A DNA stretch of 64,000 nucleotides from Streptomyces sp. 35G-GA-8. Lineage in GTDB: Bacteria > Actinomycetota > Actinomycetes > Streptomycetales > Streptomycetaceae. Both the position numbers and the translations under genes were made by a program. Of the stretch, positions 16,198-25,077 are shown one piece after another; the first letter of the stretch is position 1; each line of letters starts with the position of its first letter. The notes under the pieces were generated by a model that had not been told where the DNA came from, ran no database searches, and worked only from the letters and a program-made list of their open reading frames with translations. Where the stretch lies: NCBI RefSeq assembly GCF_023534745.1, contig NZ_JAMHJQ010000004.1, forward strand, positions 509,608 through 573,607, written 5' to 3'.

Positions 16198-18447
16198 TCA
16201 TCCTGCCCCCTTCGCCCCAGTTGTGGGAAGCCGAGGTGCGGAAAGTCCCGTCAGCCGGTGGTCCAGGGCTGTGAAGCGTCTGCCCGCGGAGACCGTGCGC
16301 ACCGCCTGTCCTATGGCCTTGCGGGAGCCGACCAGCACGACGAGCTTCTTGGCGCGGGTGACCGCCGTATAGAGCAGATTCCGCTGGAGCATCATCCAGG
16401 CGCCGGTGGTGACCGGAATGACCACGGCCGGATACTCGCTGCCCTGGGAGCGGTGGATCGTCACGGCATACGCGTGCGCCAGCTCGTCCAGCTCGTCGAA
16501 GTCGTACGGAACCTCCTCGTCCTCGTCCGTCAGCACCGTCAGGCGCTGGTCGTCCATGCTGAGTGAGGTGACGACGCCGACCGTGCCGTTGAAGACGCCG
16601 TTCTCCCCCTTCTCGTAGTTGTTGCGGATCTGGGTGACTTTGTCGCCGACGCGGAAGACCCGGCCGCCGAGCCGCTTCTCGGGAAGGTCGGGCCTGGCGG
16701 GAGTGATGGCCTGCTGAAGCAGGGCGTTCAGCGCGCCCGCGCCGGCCGGGCCGCGGTGCATCGGCGCCAGCACCTGCACATCGCGCCGCGGGTCGAGTCC
16801 GAATTTGGCGGGAATCCGTTGGGCCGCCACCTCTACGGTCAGCCGGCCCGCGTCCTCGGTCTCCTCCTCGACGAAGTGGAAGAAGTCGACGAGGCCCCGC
16901 GTGATCGGCGGTACTCCGGAGTTGATGCGGTGGGCATTGGTGACCACCCCCGACTGCTGGGCCTGGCGGAAGATACGGGTGAGCCGGACCCGGGGCACGG
17001 GGCCGCTTTCGGCCAGCAGATCGCGCAGCACCTCGCCGGCTCCGACCGAGGGCAGCTGGTCCACATCCCCGACGAGCAGCAGATGCGCGCCCGGGGCCAC
17101 CGCCTTGACCAGCTTGTTGGCCAGCAGCAGATCGAGCATCGACGCCTCGTCGACCACCACCAGGTCGGCGTCCAGTGGGCGGTCCCGGTCGTACGCCGCG
17201 TCCCCGCCCGGCTTGAGCTCCAGCAGCCGGTGGACGGTGGACGCCTCGGCTCCGGTCAGCTCCGCGAGCCGCTTGGCCGCCCGCCCGGTCGGCGCGGCGA
17301 GGACCACCTTTGCCTTCTTGGCCCGCGCCAGCTCCACGATCGAGCGGACCGTGAAGGACTTTCCGCAACCGGGGCCGCCGGTCAGAACGGCGACCTTCTC
17401 GGTGAGCGCGAGCCGCACCGCCTGCTGCTGCTCGGGGGCCAGCTCGGCGCCCGTACGGCCCGCCAGCCAGGTCAGCGCCCGGTCCCAGACCACGTCCTGG
17501 AAGGCCGGCATCCGGTCCTCCCCGGTGCGCAGCAGCCGCAGCAACTGGGCGGAGAGGGACAGCTCGGCGCGATGGAAGGGAACCAGATAGACCGCCGTGA
17601 CCTCCTCCTCGCCGCCGTCCGGTCCCGGCACCCTTTCCCGTACGACCCCCTCGTCCTCGGCGGCCAGCTCGGCGAGGCACTCGATGACCAGGCCCGTATC
17701 GACCTGGAGCAGCTTCACGGCGTCCGCGATGAGCCGATCCTCCGGCAGGAAGCAGTGGCCCTGGTCGGTGGACTGGGACAGGGCGTACTGGAGGCCGGCC
17801 TTGACCCGCTCCGGGCTGTCGTGCGGGATCCCGACGGCCTGGGCGATCCGGTCGGCGGTGAGGAAGCCGATCCCCCAGACGTCGGCCGCCAGTCGGTACG
17901 GCTCGTTCTTGACGACGGAGATCGAGGCGTCCGCGTACTTCTTGTAGATGCGGACGGCGATGGAGGTGGAGACGCCCACCCCCTGGAGGAAGACCATGAC
18001 CTCCTTGATGGCCTTCTGCTCCTCCCAGGCGGCGGCGATCCGCTTCGTCCGCTTGGGGCCGAGGCCGGGGACTTCCACGAGCCTCTTGGGCTGCTGCTCG
18101 ATGATGTCGAGGGTGTCCAGGCCGAAGTGCTCGACGATCCGGTCGGCGAACACGGGGCCGATGCCCTTGATCAGACCGGAGCCGAGATAGCGGCGGATGC
18201 CCTGGATCGTGGCCGGCAGGATCGTGGTGTAGTTCTCCACCGTGAACTGCTTGCCGTACTGGGGGTGCGAGCCCCAGCGGCCCTCCATACGCAGTGACTC
18301 ACCGGGCTGTGCGCCGAGCAACGAGCCGACCACGGTGAGGAGATCGGCGCCGCGGCCGGTGTCGACGCGGGCGACCGTATAGCCGTTCTCCTCATTGGCG
18401 TAGGTGATCCGCTCAAGGACGGCTTCGAGCACAGCGGGATTGGACAT
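16198..18447 (-). CDS. RecD2/TraA-type SF1 DNA helicase
   Basis: 749-aa RecD-like 5'-3' helicase that acts without RecBC. The N-terminal region has an OB-like domain and helix-hairpin-helix repeats (LGSGLIKGIGP and EVPGLGPKRTKRI). Walker A is GGPGCGKS at 357-364, Walker B is VVVDEASM near 435, and the C-terminal UvrD-like motif is VTIHRSQGSEYPAV. Length and order match RecD2 of Deinococcus/Bacillus. ATG 18447. Single gene, separated from citA by a hairpin and from the upstream sugar operon by terminator 18521-18547. Confidence 0.9.
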   Translation of the reverse strand: MSNPAVLEAVLERITYANEENGYTVARVDTGRGADLLTVVGSLLGAQPGESLRMEGRWGSHPQYGKQFTVENYTTILPATIQGIRRYLGSGLIKGIGPVFADRIVEHFGLDTLDIIEQQPKRLVEVPGLGPKRTKRIAAAWEEQKAIKEVMVFLQGVGVSTSIAVRIYKKYADASISVVKNEPYRLAADVWGIGFLTADRIAQAVGIPHDSPERVKAGLQYALSQSTDQGHCFLPEDRLIADAVKLLQVDTGLVIECLAELAAEDEGVVRERVPGPDGGEEEVTAVYLVPFHRAELSLSAQLLRLLRTGEDRMPAFQDVVWDRALTWLAGRTGAELAPEQQQAVRLALTEKVAVLTGGPGCGKSFTVRSIVELARAKKAKVVLAAPTGRAAKRLAELTGAEASTVHRLLELKPGGDAAYDRDRPLDADLVVVDEASMLDLLLANKLVKAVAPGAHLLLVGDVDQLPSVGAGEVLRDLLAESGPVPRVRLTRIFRQAQQSGVVTNAHRINSGVPPITRGLVDFFHFVEEETEDAGRLTVEVAAQRIPAKFGLDPRRDVQVLAPMHRGPAGAGALNALLQQAITPARPDLPEKRLGGRVFRVGDKVTQIRNNYEKGENGVFNGTVGVVTSLSMDDQRLTVLTDEDEEVPYDFDELDELAHAYAVTIHRSQGSEYPAVVIPVTTGAWMMLQRNLLYTAVTRAKKLVVLVGSRKAIGQAVRTVSAGRRFTALDHRLTGLSAPRLPTTGAKGAG

Positions 18448-18520
18448 GATCCGACGCTACCGCCAGGCTCCGACATCCCGGCCGCCCTGTGGACAACTCC
18501 CCGTCCGCGGACAACTACCA

Positions 18521-18547
18521 GGGGCCCGGTCCACTGGACCGGGCCCC
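18521..18547 (-). terminator. Terminator of the sugar-oxidoreductase operon
   Basis: GGGGCCCGGTCCA (18521-18533) and its exact complement (18535-18547) form a very strong hairpin between the epimerase stop (18692) and the helicase start. Confidence 0.8.
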
Positions 18548-18691
18548 GCGCGCTCCCCCTCGACAGAGCTTTCCTGATCCCCCCGGATCCCTCCCCCGAA
18601 AGCCCTGTTGACGTATACGACTCACGTCACCCCAGAAGGGTTGCACGATTCCTCTGAGTAATTCTCCGGGCCCGGTATCGGGCGACCGTGT

Positions 18692-19531
18692 CTACAGGGC
18701 GTGCCGTACATATCGCTCGATGACCTCGGTGAGCAGCTCCACACCGTCCCGCGACCACAGTTCGTCGTTGAACAGCTCCACTTCGATCGGACCGGTATAG
18801 CCCGCCGCGTCGACCCGTTCCCGCCAGGCGCGCATGTCGACGGCGCCGTCCCCGATCTGGCCTCGGCCGTTCAGCACCCCGGCCGGGAGCGGTGTCGTCC
18901 AGTCGGCCAGCTGGAAGGTGAAGATCCGCGAAGCCGCGCGGGCGACGGCCGCGGGCGCCCGGTCGTCCCACCAGATGTGGTACGTGTCGACGGCCACCCC
19001 CACCTGATCGGCGGGAAAGCGTTCTGCCAGGTCAAGAGCCTGATCGAGGGTGGAGACCACACAGCGGTCGGACGCGAACATCGGGTGCAGCGGCTCGATG
19101 GCGAGCCGCACCCCGCGCTCCGCCGCGTACGGCGCCAGTTCGCCCAGGGCGTCGGCGATACGTTCGCGCGCCCCGGGCAGATCCCGGCTTCCCTCCGGGA
19201 GCCCGCCGGAGACCAGGACGAGGGTGTCCGTGCCCAGCGCCGCGGCCTCGTCGACCGCGGCGCGGTTGTCGGCCAGCGCCTCGGCCCGCCGGCCGGGGTC
19301 GATCGCGGTGAGGAAGCCGCCGCGGCAGAGCGTGGTGACGGCGAGGCCCGCGTCGCGTACGAGCTTGGCGGTGGCGTCGATTCCGTATGCCCGGACGGGC
19401 TCGCGCCACAGCCCGACCCCCGGCACACCGAGACGTACGCACGCCTCGGTCAGGTCGGGCAGCGACAGCTGTTTCACCGTCATCTGGTTGATGCTGAAGC
19501 GCCTCAGCTCCGGCACGGGCCGATCGGTCAC
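18692..19531 (-). CDS. Sugar phosphate isomerase/epimerase-family TIM barrel
   Basis: 279-aa AP-endonuclease-2-like TIM barrel. Probable metal ligands lie in LAIEPLHPMFA, VAVDTYHIWWD, FQLADWTTP and IEVELFNDELW. Enzymes of this family epimerise ketoses, dehydrate inososes or cleave 3-keto-glycosides; the reaction cannot be told from sequence. GTG start overlaps the DUF993 stop (GTGA), so it is the last gene of a coupled three-gene operon with a Gfo/Idh/MocA dehydrogenase, controlled by the divergent LacI. Confidence 0.8.
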   Translation of the reverse strand: MTDRPVPELRRFSINQMTVKQLSLPDLTEACVRLGVPGVGLWREPVRAYGIDATAKLVRDAGLAVTTLCRGGFLTAIDPGRRAEALADNRAAVDEAAALGTDTLVLVSGGLPEGSRDLPGARERIADALGELAPYAAERGVRLAIEPLHPMFASDRCVVSTLDQALDLAERFPADQVGVAVDTYHIWWDDRAPAAVARAASRIFTFQLADWTTPLPAGVLNGRGQIGDGAVDMRAWRERVDAAGYTGPIEVELFNDELWSRDGVELLTEVIERYVRHAL

Positions 19532-20697
19532 TGGTCCACTCCGTACACGCCGAGCAGGGATGTCATCCGGGCCTCCGCCACCGCCGGGTCGGGGAACAGA
19601 CCGAGCCCGTCGGCCAGTTCGTACGCCCGCGCCAGATGGGGCAGCGAGCGGGCCGACTGGAGGCCGCCGACCATCGAGAAATGGTCCTGGTGTCCGGCCA
19701 GCCAGGCGAGGAACACCACGCCCGTCTTGTAGAACCGGGTCGGCGGCTGGAAGAGATGACGGGACAGCTCGACGGTGGGATCGAGAAGTTCCCGGAAGCC
19801 CTTCGTGTCGCCCGTGTCCAGGACGCGTACGGCTTCCGCGGCGAGCGGCCCCAGGGGATCGAAGATCCCGAGCAGGGCGTGGCTGAAGCCTCGTTCGTCG
19901 CCCGCGATCAGCTCGGGGTAGTGGAAATCGTCACCGGTGTAGCAGCGCACGCCCGTGGGCAGTGCGCGACGCAGCTCGATCTCGCGCCCGGCGTCCAGTA
20001 GGGAGATCTTGACGCCGTCGACCTTGTCCGGATGCTCGGCGATGACCTGGAGGAACGTCTCGGTGGCCGCGTCGAGGTCCGTGCTGCCCCAGTAGCCCTC
20101 CAGCGCGGGGTCGAACATCGGGCCGAGCCAGTGCAGCACGACCGGCTCCGACGACTGGCGCAGGAGATGGGCGTAGACGGTGAGGTAGTCGTCGGGGCTC
20201 TTGGCGGCCGCGGCGAGGGCCCGGGAGGCCATCAGGATGGCCTGTGAACCCGTCCCCTCGACGAGCGCCAGCTGCTCCTCGTAGGCCGCCCGGACCGCGT
20301 CGAGGGAACCGTAACCGTCCGTGCCGGGGGCCAGTTGGTCGGTGCCCACGCCGCACGCGATCCGGCCGCCCACCGCCTTCGCCTCGGCGGCGGAGCGCCG
20401 GATCAGCTCGGCCGCGCCCGCCCAGTCCAGGCCCATGCCTCGCTGCGCGGTGTCCATGGCCTCGGCGACACCGAGGCCGTGCGACCAGAGATGACGGCGG
20501 AAGGCGAGCGTGGCGTCCCAGTCGACGGCGGCGGGCGCGTCGGGGGCGATATCGGCGTAGGGGTCGGCCACGACATGGGCCGCGGAGAAGACCGTACGGG
20601 AGGCGAGGGGCGTCCCGCCCGGTGCGAGGCGGGCGGGTTCGGAGCGCGGCGTGTACGTACGCGATCCGCCGCCCGGGGAAGGCAGTCGGAGCGTCAC
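19528..20697 (-). CDS. DUF993 / dihydrodipicolinate-synthase-like protein
   Basis: 389-aa protein of the DUF993 family, distantly related to DapA-type class I aldolases. Visible segments: WSHGLGVAEAMDTAQRGMGL, IACGVGTDQLAPG, VVLHWLGPMFDPALEGYWGS (characteristic of the family) and VDGVKISLLD with the candidate Schiff-base Lys. Function is not established for the family; a retro-aldol or lyase step in sugar breakdown is the natural guess from its neighbours. Overlaps both neighbouring genes by 4 nt. Confidence 0.8.
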   Translation of the reverse strand: MTLRLPSPGGGSRTYTPRSEPARLAPGGTPLASRTVFSAAHVVADPYADIAPDAPAAVDWDATLAFRRHLWSHGLGVAEAMDTAQRGMGLDWAGAAELIRRSAAEAKAVGGRIACGVGTDQLAPGTDGYGSLDAVRAAYEEQLALVEGTGSQAILMASRALAAAAKSPDDYLTVYAHLLRQSSEPVVLHWLGPMFDPALEGYWGSTDLDAATETFLQVIAEHPDKVDGVKISLLDAGREIELRRALPTGVRCYTGDDFHYPELIAGDERGFSHALLGIFDPLGPLAAEAVRVLDTGDTKGFRELLDPTVELSRHLFQPPTRFYKTGVVFLAWLAGHQDHFSMVGGLQSARSLPHLARAYELADGLGLFPDPAVAEARMTSLLGVYGVDQ

Positions 20698-21845
20698 AGT
20701 GACAGCTCCGGCACCTCGAAGCGGCGGCCCTCCGCCGAGGACCGCAGCCCCAGTTCGGCGAGTTGTACACCGCGCGCGCCCGCGAGCAGATCCCAGTGGT
20801 ACGGCTCACCGAGCGCCACATGGCGCAGGAACAGCTCCCACTGCGCCTTGAAACCGTTGTCGAACTCGGCGTTGTCCGGCACTTCCTGCCACTGGTCGCG
20901 GAAGGATTCGGTGGCGGGCAGATCCGGGTTCCAGACGGGCTTGGGGGTGGTGGCGCGGTGCTGGACGCGGCAGCGGCGCAGACCCGCGACGGCCGAGCCC
21001 TGTGTGCCGTCGACCTGGAACTCGACCAGCTCGTCGCGGTTGACCCGGACCGTCCAGGAGGAGTTGATCTGGGCGACCACTCCGCCGTCCAGCTCGAAGA
21101 TGCCGTAGGCGGCGTCGTCGGCGGTCGCGGCGTACGGCTTGCCCTGCTCGTCCCAGCGCCGCGGGATGTGTGTGGTGATGTGCGCCTGGACCGTGGTGAC
21201 CCGGCCGAACAGCTCGTGCAGGACGTACTCCCAGTGCGGGAACATGTCCACGGTGATACCGCCGCCGTCCTCGGTGCGGTAGTTCCAGGAGGGGCGCTGG
21301 GGGTCCTGCCAGTCGCCCTCGAAGACCCAGTAGCCGAACTCTCCCCGTACGGAGAGGATCTCGCCGAAGAAGCCCCCGTCGATGAGGCGCTTCAGCTTGA
21401 GCAGACCCGGCAGGAAGATCTTGTCCTGGACGACGCCGTGCCTGATCCCGGCGTCACGGGCCAGCCGGGCCAGTTCGAGGGCGCCGTCGAGGTCGGCCGC
21501 GGTCGGCTTCTCGGTGTAGATGTGCTTGCCGGCGGCGATCGCCTTCTTGATGGCCTCGACCCGCGCGGCGGTGACCTGGGCGTCGAAGTAGATGTCGATC
21601 GTGTCGTCCGCGAGGACGGCGTCGAGATCGGTGGACCATTCGGTGAGGCCGTGCCGTTCGGCGATCTCCCCGAGGGCGTGTTCGCGGCGGCCGACGAGTA
21701 CGGGCTCGGGCCACAGGGTCTCGCCGCCCCCGAGGTCCAGTCCGCCCTGCTCGCGGATCGCGAGGATGGAGCGGAGCAGATGCTGCCGGTACCCCATCCG
21801 CCCCGTGACGCCGTTCATGGCGATCCGCACTGTCCTGCGTGTCAC
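20694..21845 (-). CDS. Gfo/Idh/MocA-family NAD(P)-dependent oxidoreductase
   Basis: 383-aa dehydrogenase with an N-terminal Rossmann fold (RIAMNGVTGRMGYRQHLL), the conserved YTEKPTA motif (catalytic Lys about residue 105-110) and a C-terminal alpha/beta domain. Likely oxidises a sugar or cyclitol hydroxyl to a ketone as the first step of the operon. Start set at GTG 21845 with GGAGG 7 nt upstream; the longer frame to 22094 crosses the operator region. Leads the DUF993-epimerase operon, divergent from lacI. Confidence 0.85.
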   Translation of the reverse strand: MTRRTVRIAMNGVTGRMGYRQHLLRSILAIREQGGLDLGGGETLWPEPVLVGRREHALGEIAERHGLTEWSTDLDAVLADDTIDIYFDAQVTAARVEAIKKAIAAGKHIYTEKPTAADLDGALELARLARDAGIRHGVVQDKIFLPGLLKLKRLIDGGFFGEILSVRGEFGYWVFEGDWQDPQRPSWNYRTEDGGGITVDMFPHWEYVLHELFGRVTTVQAHITTHIPRRWDEQGKPYAATADDAAYGIFELDGGVVAQINSSWTVRVNRDELVEFQVDGTQGSAVAGLRRCRVQHRATTPKPVWNPDLPATESFRDQWQEVPDNAEFDNGFKAQWELFLRHVALGEPYHWDLLAGARGVQLAELGLRSSAEGRRFEVPELSL

Positions 21846-21868
21846 GAAGGTTCCTCCATATTGCCGTA

Positions 21869-21880
21869 GCAAGCGCTTTC
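21869..21880. promoter_or_regulatory. LacI-type operator
   Basis: GCAAGCGCTTTC, with a perfect AAGCGCTT core and the central CG typical of LacI/GalR operators, lies 24 bp upstream of the oxidoreductase start and 138 bp before the divergent lacI. Confidence 0.65.
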
Positions 21881-22017
21881 TATTCGGTAAGAAGCTAGCC
21901 TGCGACAGCGAGCCGGACAAGAGCCCGGCTCCGATCCCGCACCGATCCCGCATCGGCCTCGTCCCGAATCCCGTCCTGAACGCACCTCGATCACCCTCGT
22001 CCCCTCGGAGGAAAGCG

Positions 22018-23130
22018 ATGACAGTCACCCTGGCGGATGTGGCGGCCCGCGCCCGGGTGTCGCCCGCCACCGTGTCCCGCGTACTGAACGGCAACTACCC
22101 GGTCGCCGCCGCCACCCGGGAGCGCGTGCTGCGCGCGGTGGACGATCTGGATTACGTGCTCAACGGGCCCGCGAGTTCGCTGGCCGCCGCCACCTCCGAT
22201 CTGGTCGGCATCCTCGTCAACGACATCGCGGACCCGTTCTTCGGGATCATGGCGGGGGCGGCACAGACCGAGATCGGTGGCCAGGAGGGCACCGGCCGGG
22301 CGGGCGGCGAGAAGCTCGCCGTCGTCTGCAACACGGGAGGGTCCCCCGAGCGTGAACTCACCTATCTGACCCTGCTCCAGCGCCAGCGGGCCGCGGCCGT
22401 CATCCTCACCGGCGGGGCGCTCGAAGACCCGGGCCATATCGCCGCGATGACCACGAAGCTGGCGAAACTCGCGGACGCGGGGACCCGGGTGGTCCTGTGC
22501 GGACGCCCGCCGTTGCCGGGCAGCGACGCGATCGTGGCCTCGCTGGCCTTCGACAACCGGGGCGGCGGGCGGCGGCTGACGGAGCATCTGCTCACGCTGG
22601 GGCACCGGAGGATCGGCTATGTCGCGGGCCCGCTGGAGCGGACGACGACCCGGCACCGACTGGAGGGACACCAGGCGGCGATGGCGGCGGCGGGCCTTGG
22701 AGGTCAGGCGTCGGGCGCGGGATCAGGCGCGGGTCGGGAGGAGCTGATCGTGCACGGCCCCTACAGCCGCCGGTCCGGATACGAGGCGACGCTTGAGCTG
22801 CTGCGGCGCGCACCGGATCTGACCGCCGTGGTCGCCGCCAACGACACGGTGGCGCTGGGCGCGTGCGCGGCGGTACGAGATCAGGGGCTGCGCATCCCGG
22901 AGGACGTCTCGGTCGCGGGCTTCGACGATCTGCCGTTCTCGGTCGACGCGACGCCGGCGCTGACGACGGTGCGGCTGCCGCTGTACGAGGCGGGAGCGCG
23001 CGCGGGCCGGCTGGCGATGGGCACGGAGACGCCGCCGCCGGGCGGGATCGCCACGATCACGGCCGAGTTGATGGCACGGGCGTCGACCGCGCCGCCGCGA
23101 GCGGACCGGGGCCGGGGGCCGGCCGACTGA
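22018..23130 (+). CDS. LacI-family transcriptional regulator
   Basis: 370-aa repressor. The HTH and hinge are TVTLADVAARARVSPATVSR ... VLNGNYPVAAATRERVL (residues 2-45), followed by a periplasmic-binding-protein-like sensor domain ending VSVAGFDDLPFSVDATPALTTV. ATG 22018 with GGAGGAAAG in front. It faces the oxidoreductase operon across a LacI-type operator, so it is expected to repress that operon until a sugar-derived ligand binds. Confidence 0.88.
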   Translation: MTVTLADVAARARVSPATVSRVLNGNYPVAAATRERVLRAVDDLDYVLNGPASSLAAATSDLVGILVNDIADPFFGIMAGAAQTEIGGQEGTGRAGGEKLAVVCNTGGSPERELTYLTLLQRQRAAAVILTGGALEDPGHIAAMTTKLAKLADAGTRVVLCGRPPLPGSDAIVASLAFDNRGGGRRLTEHLLTLGHRRIGYVAGPLERTTTRHRLEGHQAAMAAAGLGGQASGAGSGAGREELIVHGPYSRRSGYEATLELLRRAPDLTAVVAANDTVALGACAAVRDQGLRIPEDVSVAGFDDLPFSVDATPALTTVRLPLYEAGARAGRLAMGTETPPPGGIATITAELMARASTAPPRADRGRGPAD

Positions 23131-23148
23131 CCGACCGAGCGGCCGGCC
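23117..23148 (+). terminator. GC hairpin at the lacI stop
   Basis: GGCCGGCCG (23117-23125) pairs with 23140-23148 around a 14-nt loop. The left arm lies within the last lacI codons; no T-tract. Confidence 0.5.
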
Positions 23149-23276
23149 AGTCGCGGGGCGGGAGGTGGATGGCGGTGGCGGACGGCGAGGCCGGACGGCG
23201 GTGGCAGGCGACGAGTGGCGAGCTGACGCCAATGCGCGGATCGGGCCTTGCCGAGCGTCGGCGGAGCGACGTAGCG

Positions 23277-23289
23277 TTGACTCAGTCAA
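23277..23289. promoter_or_regulatory. Palindrome TTGACTCAGTCAA before the MarR-GNAT gene
   Basis: Perfect 5-bp arms around TCA, 22 bp before the ATG at 23312. The left arm also supplies a TTGACT -35-like hexamer. Likely autoregulatory site of the encoded MarR domain. Confidence 0.6.
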
Positions 23290-23311
23290 AGAAAAAGCTC
23301 GGGGGTTGATC

Positions 23312-24295
23312 ATGGCCGTCCAGGAAATCCGCGCGTTCAACCGCTTCTACACGAATCTCATCGGGGCGCTCGACTACAGCAGACACCTCTACACCCCGTA
23401 CACGCTCACCGAGTCACGGGTGCTGTACGAGCTGGCCCACGCGCCGCGCACCGACGCCGCCGATCTGCGGGTCGAGCTGTCGCTCGACGCCGGCTATCTG
23501 AGCAGACTGCTGACCAAGTTCGAGAAGGACGGGCTGGTCGGACGCGCGCCGTCCGAGCGGGACTCCCGGCGCCAGCGGATCACGCTCACACCGCAGGGGC
23601 GCGAGGCCGCGGCGCTGCTCGACGAGCGGTCACGGGAGGCGGTGGGCTCGCTGCTCGCCCGGGTCGAGCCGGCGCAGCGGCCCCGGCTCGCGGACGCGAT
23701 GCGGACCGTGCAGGACATCTTCAGCGCCGACGACCGGGGGGCGACCCACCGCGACGAGCCGGTCCTGCGTGATCCGATGCCCGGCGAGCTGGGCTGGATC
23801 GTGCAGCGCCATGGCGCCGCGTACGCCGCGGAGTACGGCTGGAACACCGAGTTCGAGGGGCTTGTCGCCCGGATCGTCGCGGACTTCGCGGAGGACCACG
23901 ATTCCCGGCTGGAGCGGGTCTGGATCGCCGAGCTGGGCGGCATCCCCGTGGGATCCGTGATGTGTGTACGGGACGACGCGCCGGAGGTGCGGGACCAATC
24001 CCCCGGCACCGCGAGGCTGAGGCTCCTGCTGGTCGAGCCCGGCGCCCGGGGACACGGCCTCGGGAAGCGGCTGGTCGGGACGGTGGTGGATTTCGCGCGC
24101 GAGGCGGGGTATCAGGAACTGACGCTGTGGACCAATGACGTCCTCGCCGCCGCCCGCACTCTTTACCAGCGCGCCGGATTCACGCTGGTCTCCGAGACCC
24201 CGCACCACTCGTACGGAGCGGATCTGGTCGGCCAGGACTGGCGGCTCCCACTCAGGACAGGAGCCACCCCATCTCAGGAAGGGACAACACCGTGA
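23312..24295 (+). CDS. MarR-type HTH / GNAT N-acetyltransferase fusion
   Basis: 327 aa with two domains. Residues 1-150 are a MarR winged helix (LTESRVLYELAHAP, DAGYLSRLLTKFEKDGLV, ERDSRRQRITLT wing). Residues about 160-315 are a GNAT fold, with VWIAELGGIPVGSVM and the acetyl-CoA loop LLVEPGARGHGLGKRLV. ATG 23312; upstream in-frame codons are unlikely coding. The acetyltransferase may inactivate or sense a small molecule while the MarR half controls the operon. The next gene starts within its stop codon (GTGA), so both are co-expressed. Confidence 0.88.
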   Translation: MAVQEIRAFNRFYTNLIGALDYSRHLYTPYTLTESRVLYELAHAPRTDAADLRVELSLDAGYLSRLLTKFEKDGLVGRAPSERDSRRQRITLTPQGREAAALLDERSREAVGSLLARVEPAQRPRLADAMRTVQDIFSADDRGATHRDEPVLRDPMPGELGWIVQRHGAAYAAEYGWNTEFEGLVARIVADFAEDHDSRLERVWIAELGGIPVGSVMCVRDDAPEVRDQSPGTARLRLLLVEPGARGHGLGKRLVGTVVDFAREAGYQELTLWTNDVLAAARTLYQRAGFTLVSETPHHSYGADLVGQDWRLPLRTGATPSQEGTTP

Positions 24296-25071
24296 AATTC
24301 GCCTTCTCCACCCTTGGGGTACCAGGTCTCCCCATCCCCGACGTCCTCGCGCTCGCCGCCGGGACCGGCTACCAGGGGGTGGAGCTGCGCGCCCACCCGG
24401 AGGAGCCGGTCCATCCGGGCATCGGGCCACGCGAACGGGCCGCGGTGGTCGAGGAGTTCCAGCGCGCCGGAATCGAGATCCTGACGGTCGCCGGGTATGT
24501 GCGGGTGGCGACGGCCGACGCCGACGAGGAGCGGCTGCGGCAGGAGATGGACGAACTGCTGGGGCTGGCAGGGGATCTGGGCGCCTCCTTCGTCCGGGTC
24601 TTCCCAGGCGGCGGCGACCAGCCCGCGGCCGAGGCCGACGCGACGGCCGCGCGACGGCTGGGCGCGGCGGCCGAGCGGGCGGCGGACGTCGGCGTACGGA
24701 TCCTGCTGGAGACACATGACTCGCACCGCACGGGTGCCGCCGCGGCCCGGGTGCTCGGGCCGGTGGGGCACAAGCACGTGGGGGCGCTGTGGGACGTGAT
24801 GCACACCTGGCTGGGCGGCGAGGCGCCGGCCACCACGCACGCGGCGCTCGCCCCGTACCTGGGCTATGTCCAGGTGAAGGACATCGCATCGGCGGAGGAC
24901 ACAACACCGCTGGCGCTGGGGGCGGGGGTGCTGCCCCTGGGCGAATGCCTGGCGCTCCTCGATGACGACAGCTGGGTGTGCTGGGAGTACGAGAAGCGCT
25001 GGTATCCGGGGGCGGAGGAGCTGCCGGGGCTGCTGGCGGCGGGGCGGGAGCATCTGGAGGGGCTGGTCTAG
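24292..25071 (+). CDS. Sugar phosphate isomerase/epimerase-family TIM barrel
   Basis: 259-aa AP-endonuclease-2-like barrel. GYQGVELRAHPEEPVHPG, VRVFPGGGDQP, ILLETHDSHRTG, GALWDVMHTW and GYVQVKDIAS show the spaced His/Glu/Asp metal-site residues. Translationally coupled to the MarR-GNAT gene. Third protein of this superfamily in 18 kb, but clearly diverged from the other two. Substrate unknown. Confidence 0.8.
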   Translation: MKFAFSTLGVPGLPIPDVLALAAGTGYQGVELRAHPEEPVHPGIGPRERAAVVEEFQRAGIEILTVAGYVRVATADADEERLRQEMDELLGLAGDLGASFVRVFPGGGDQPAAEADATAARRLGAAAERAADVGVRILLETHDSHRTGAAAARVLGPVGHKHVGALWDVMHTWLGGEAPATTHAALAPYLGYVQVKDIASAEDTTPLALGAGVLPLGECLALLDDDSWVCWEYEKRWYPGAEELPGLLAAGREHLEGLV

Positions 25072-25077
25072 GACGGC

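Noticed and set aside
21846-22094. Extended N-terminus of the Gfo/Idh/MocA enzyme
   Set aside because: It runs across the LacI operator and the lacI start; GTG 21845 has GGAGG and gives the normal Rossmann N-terminus.
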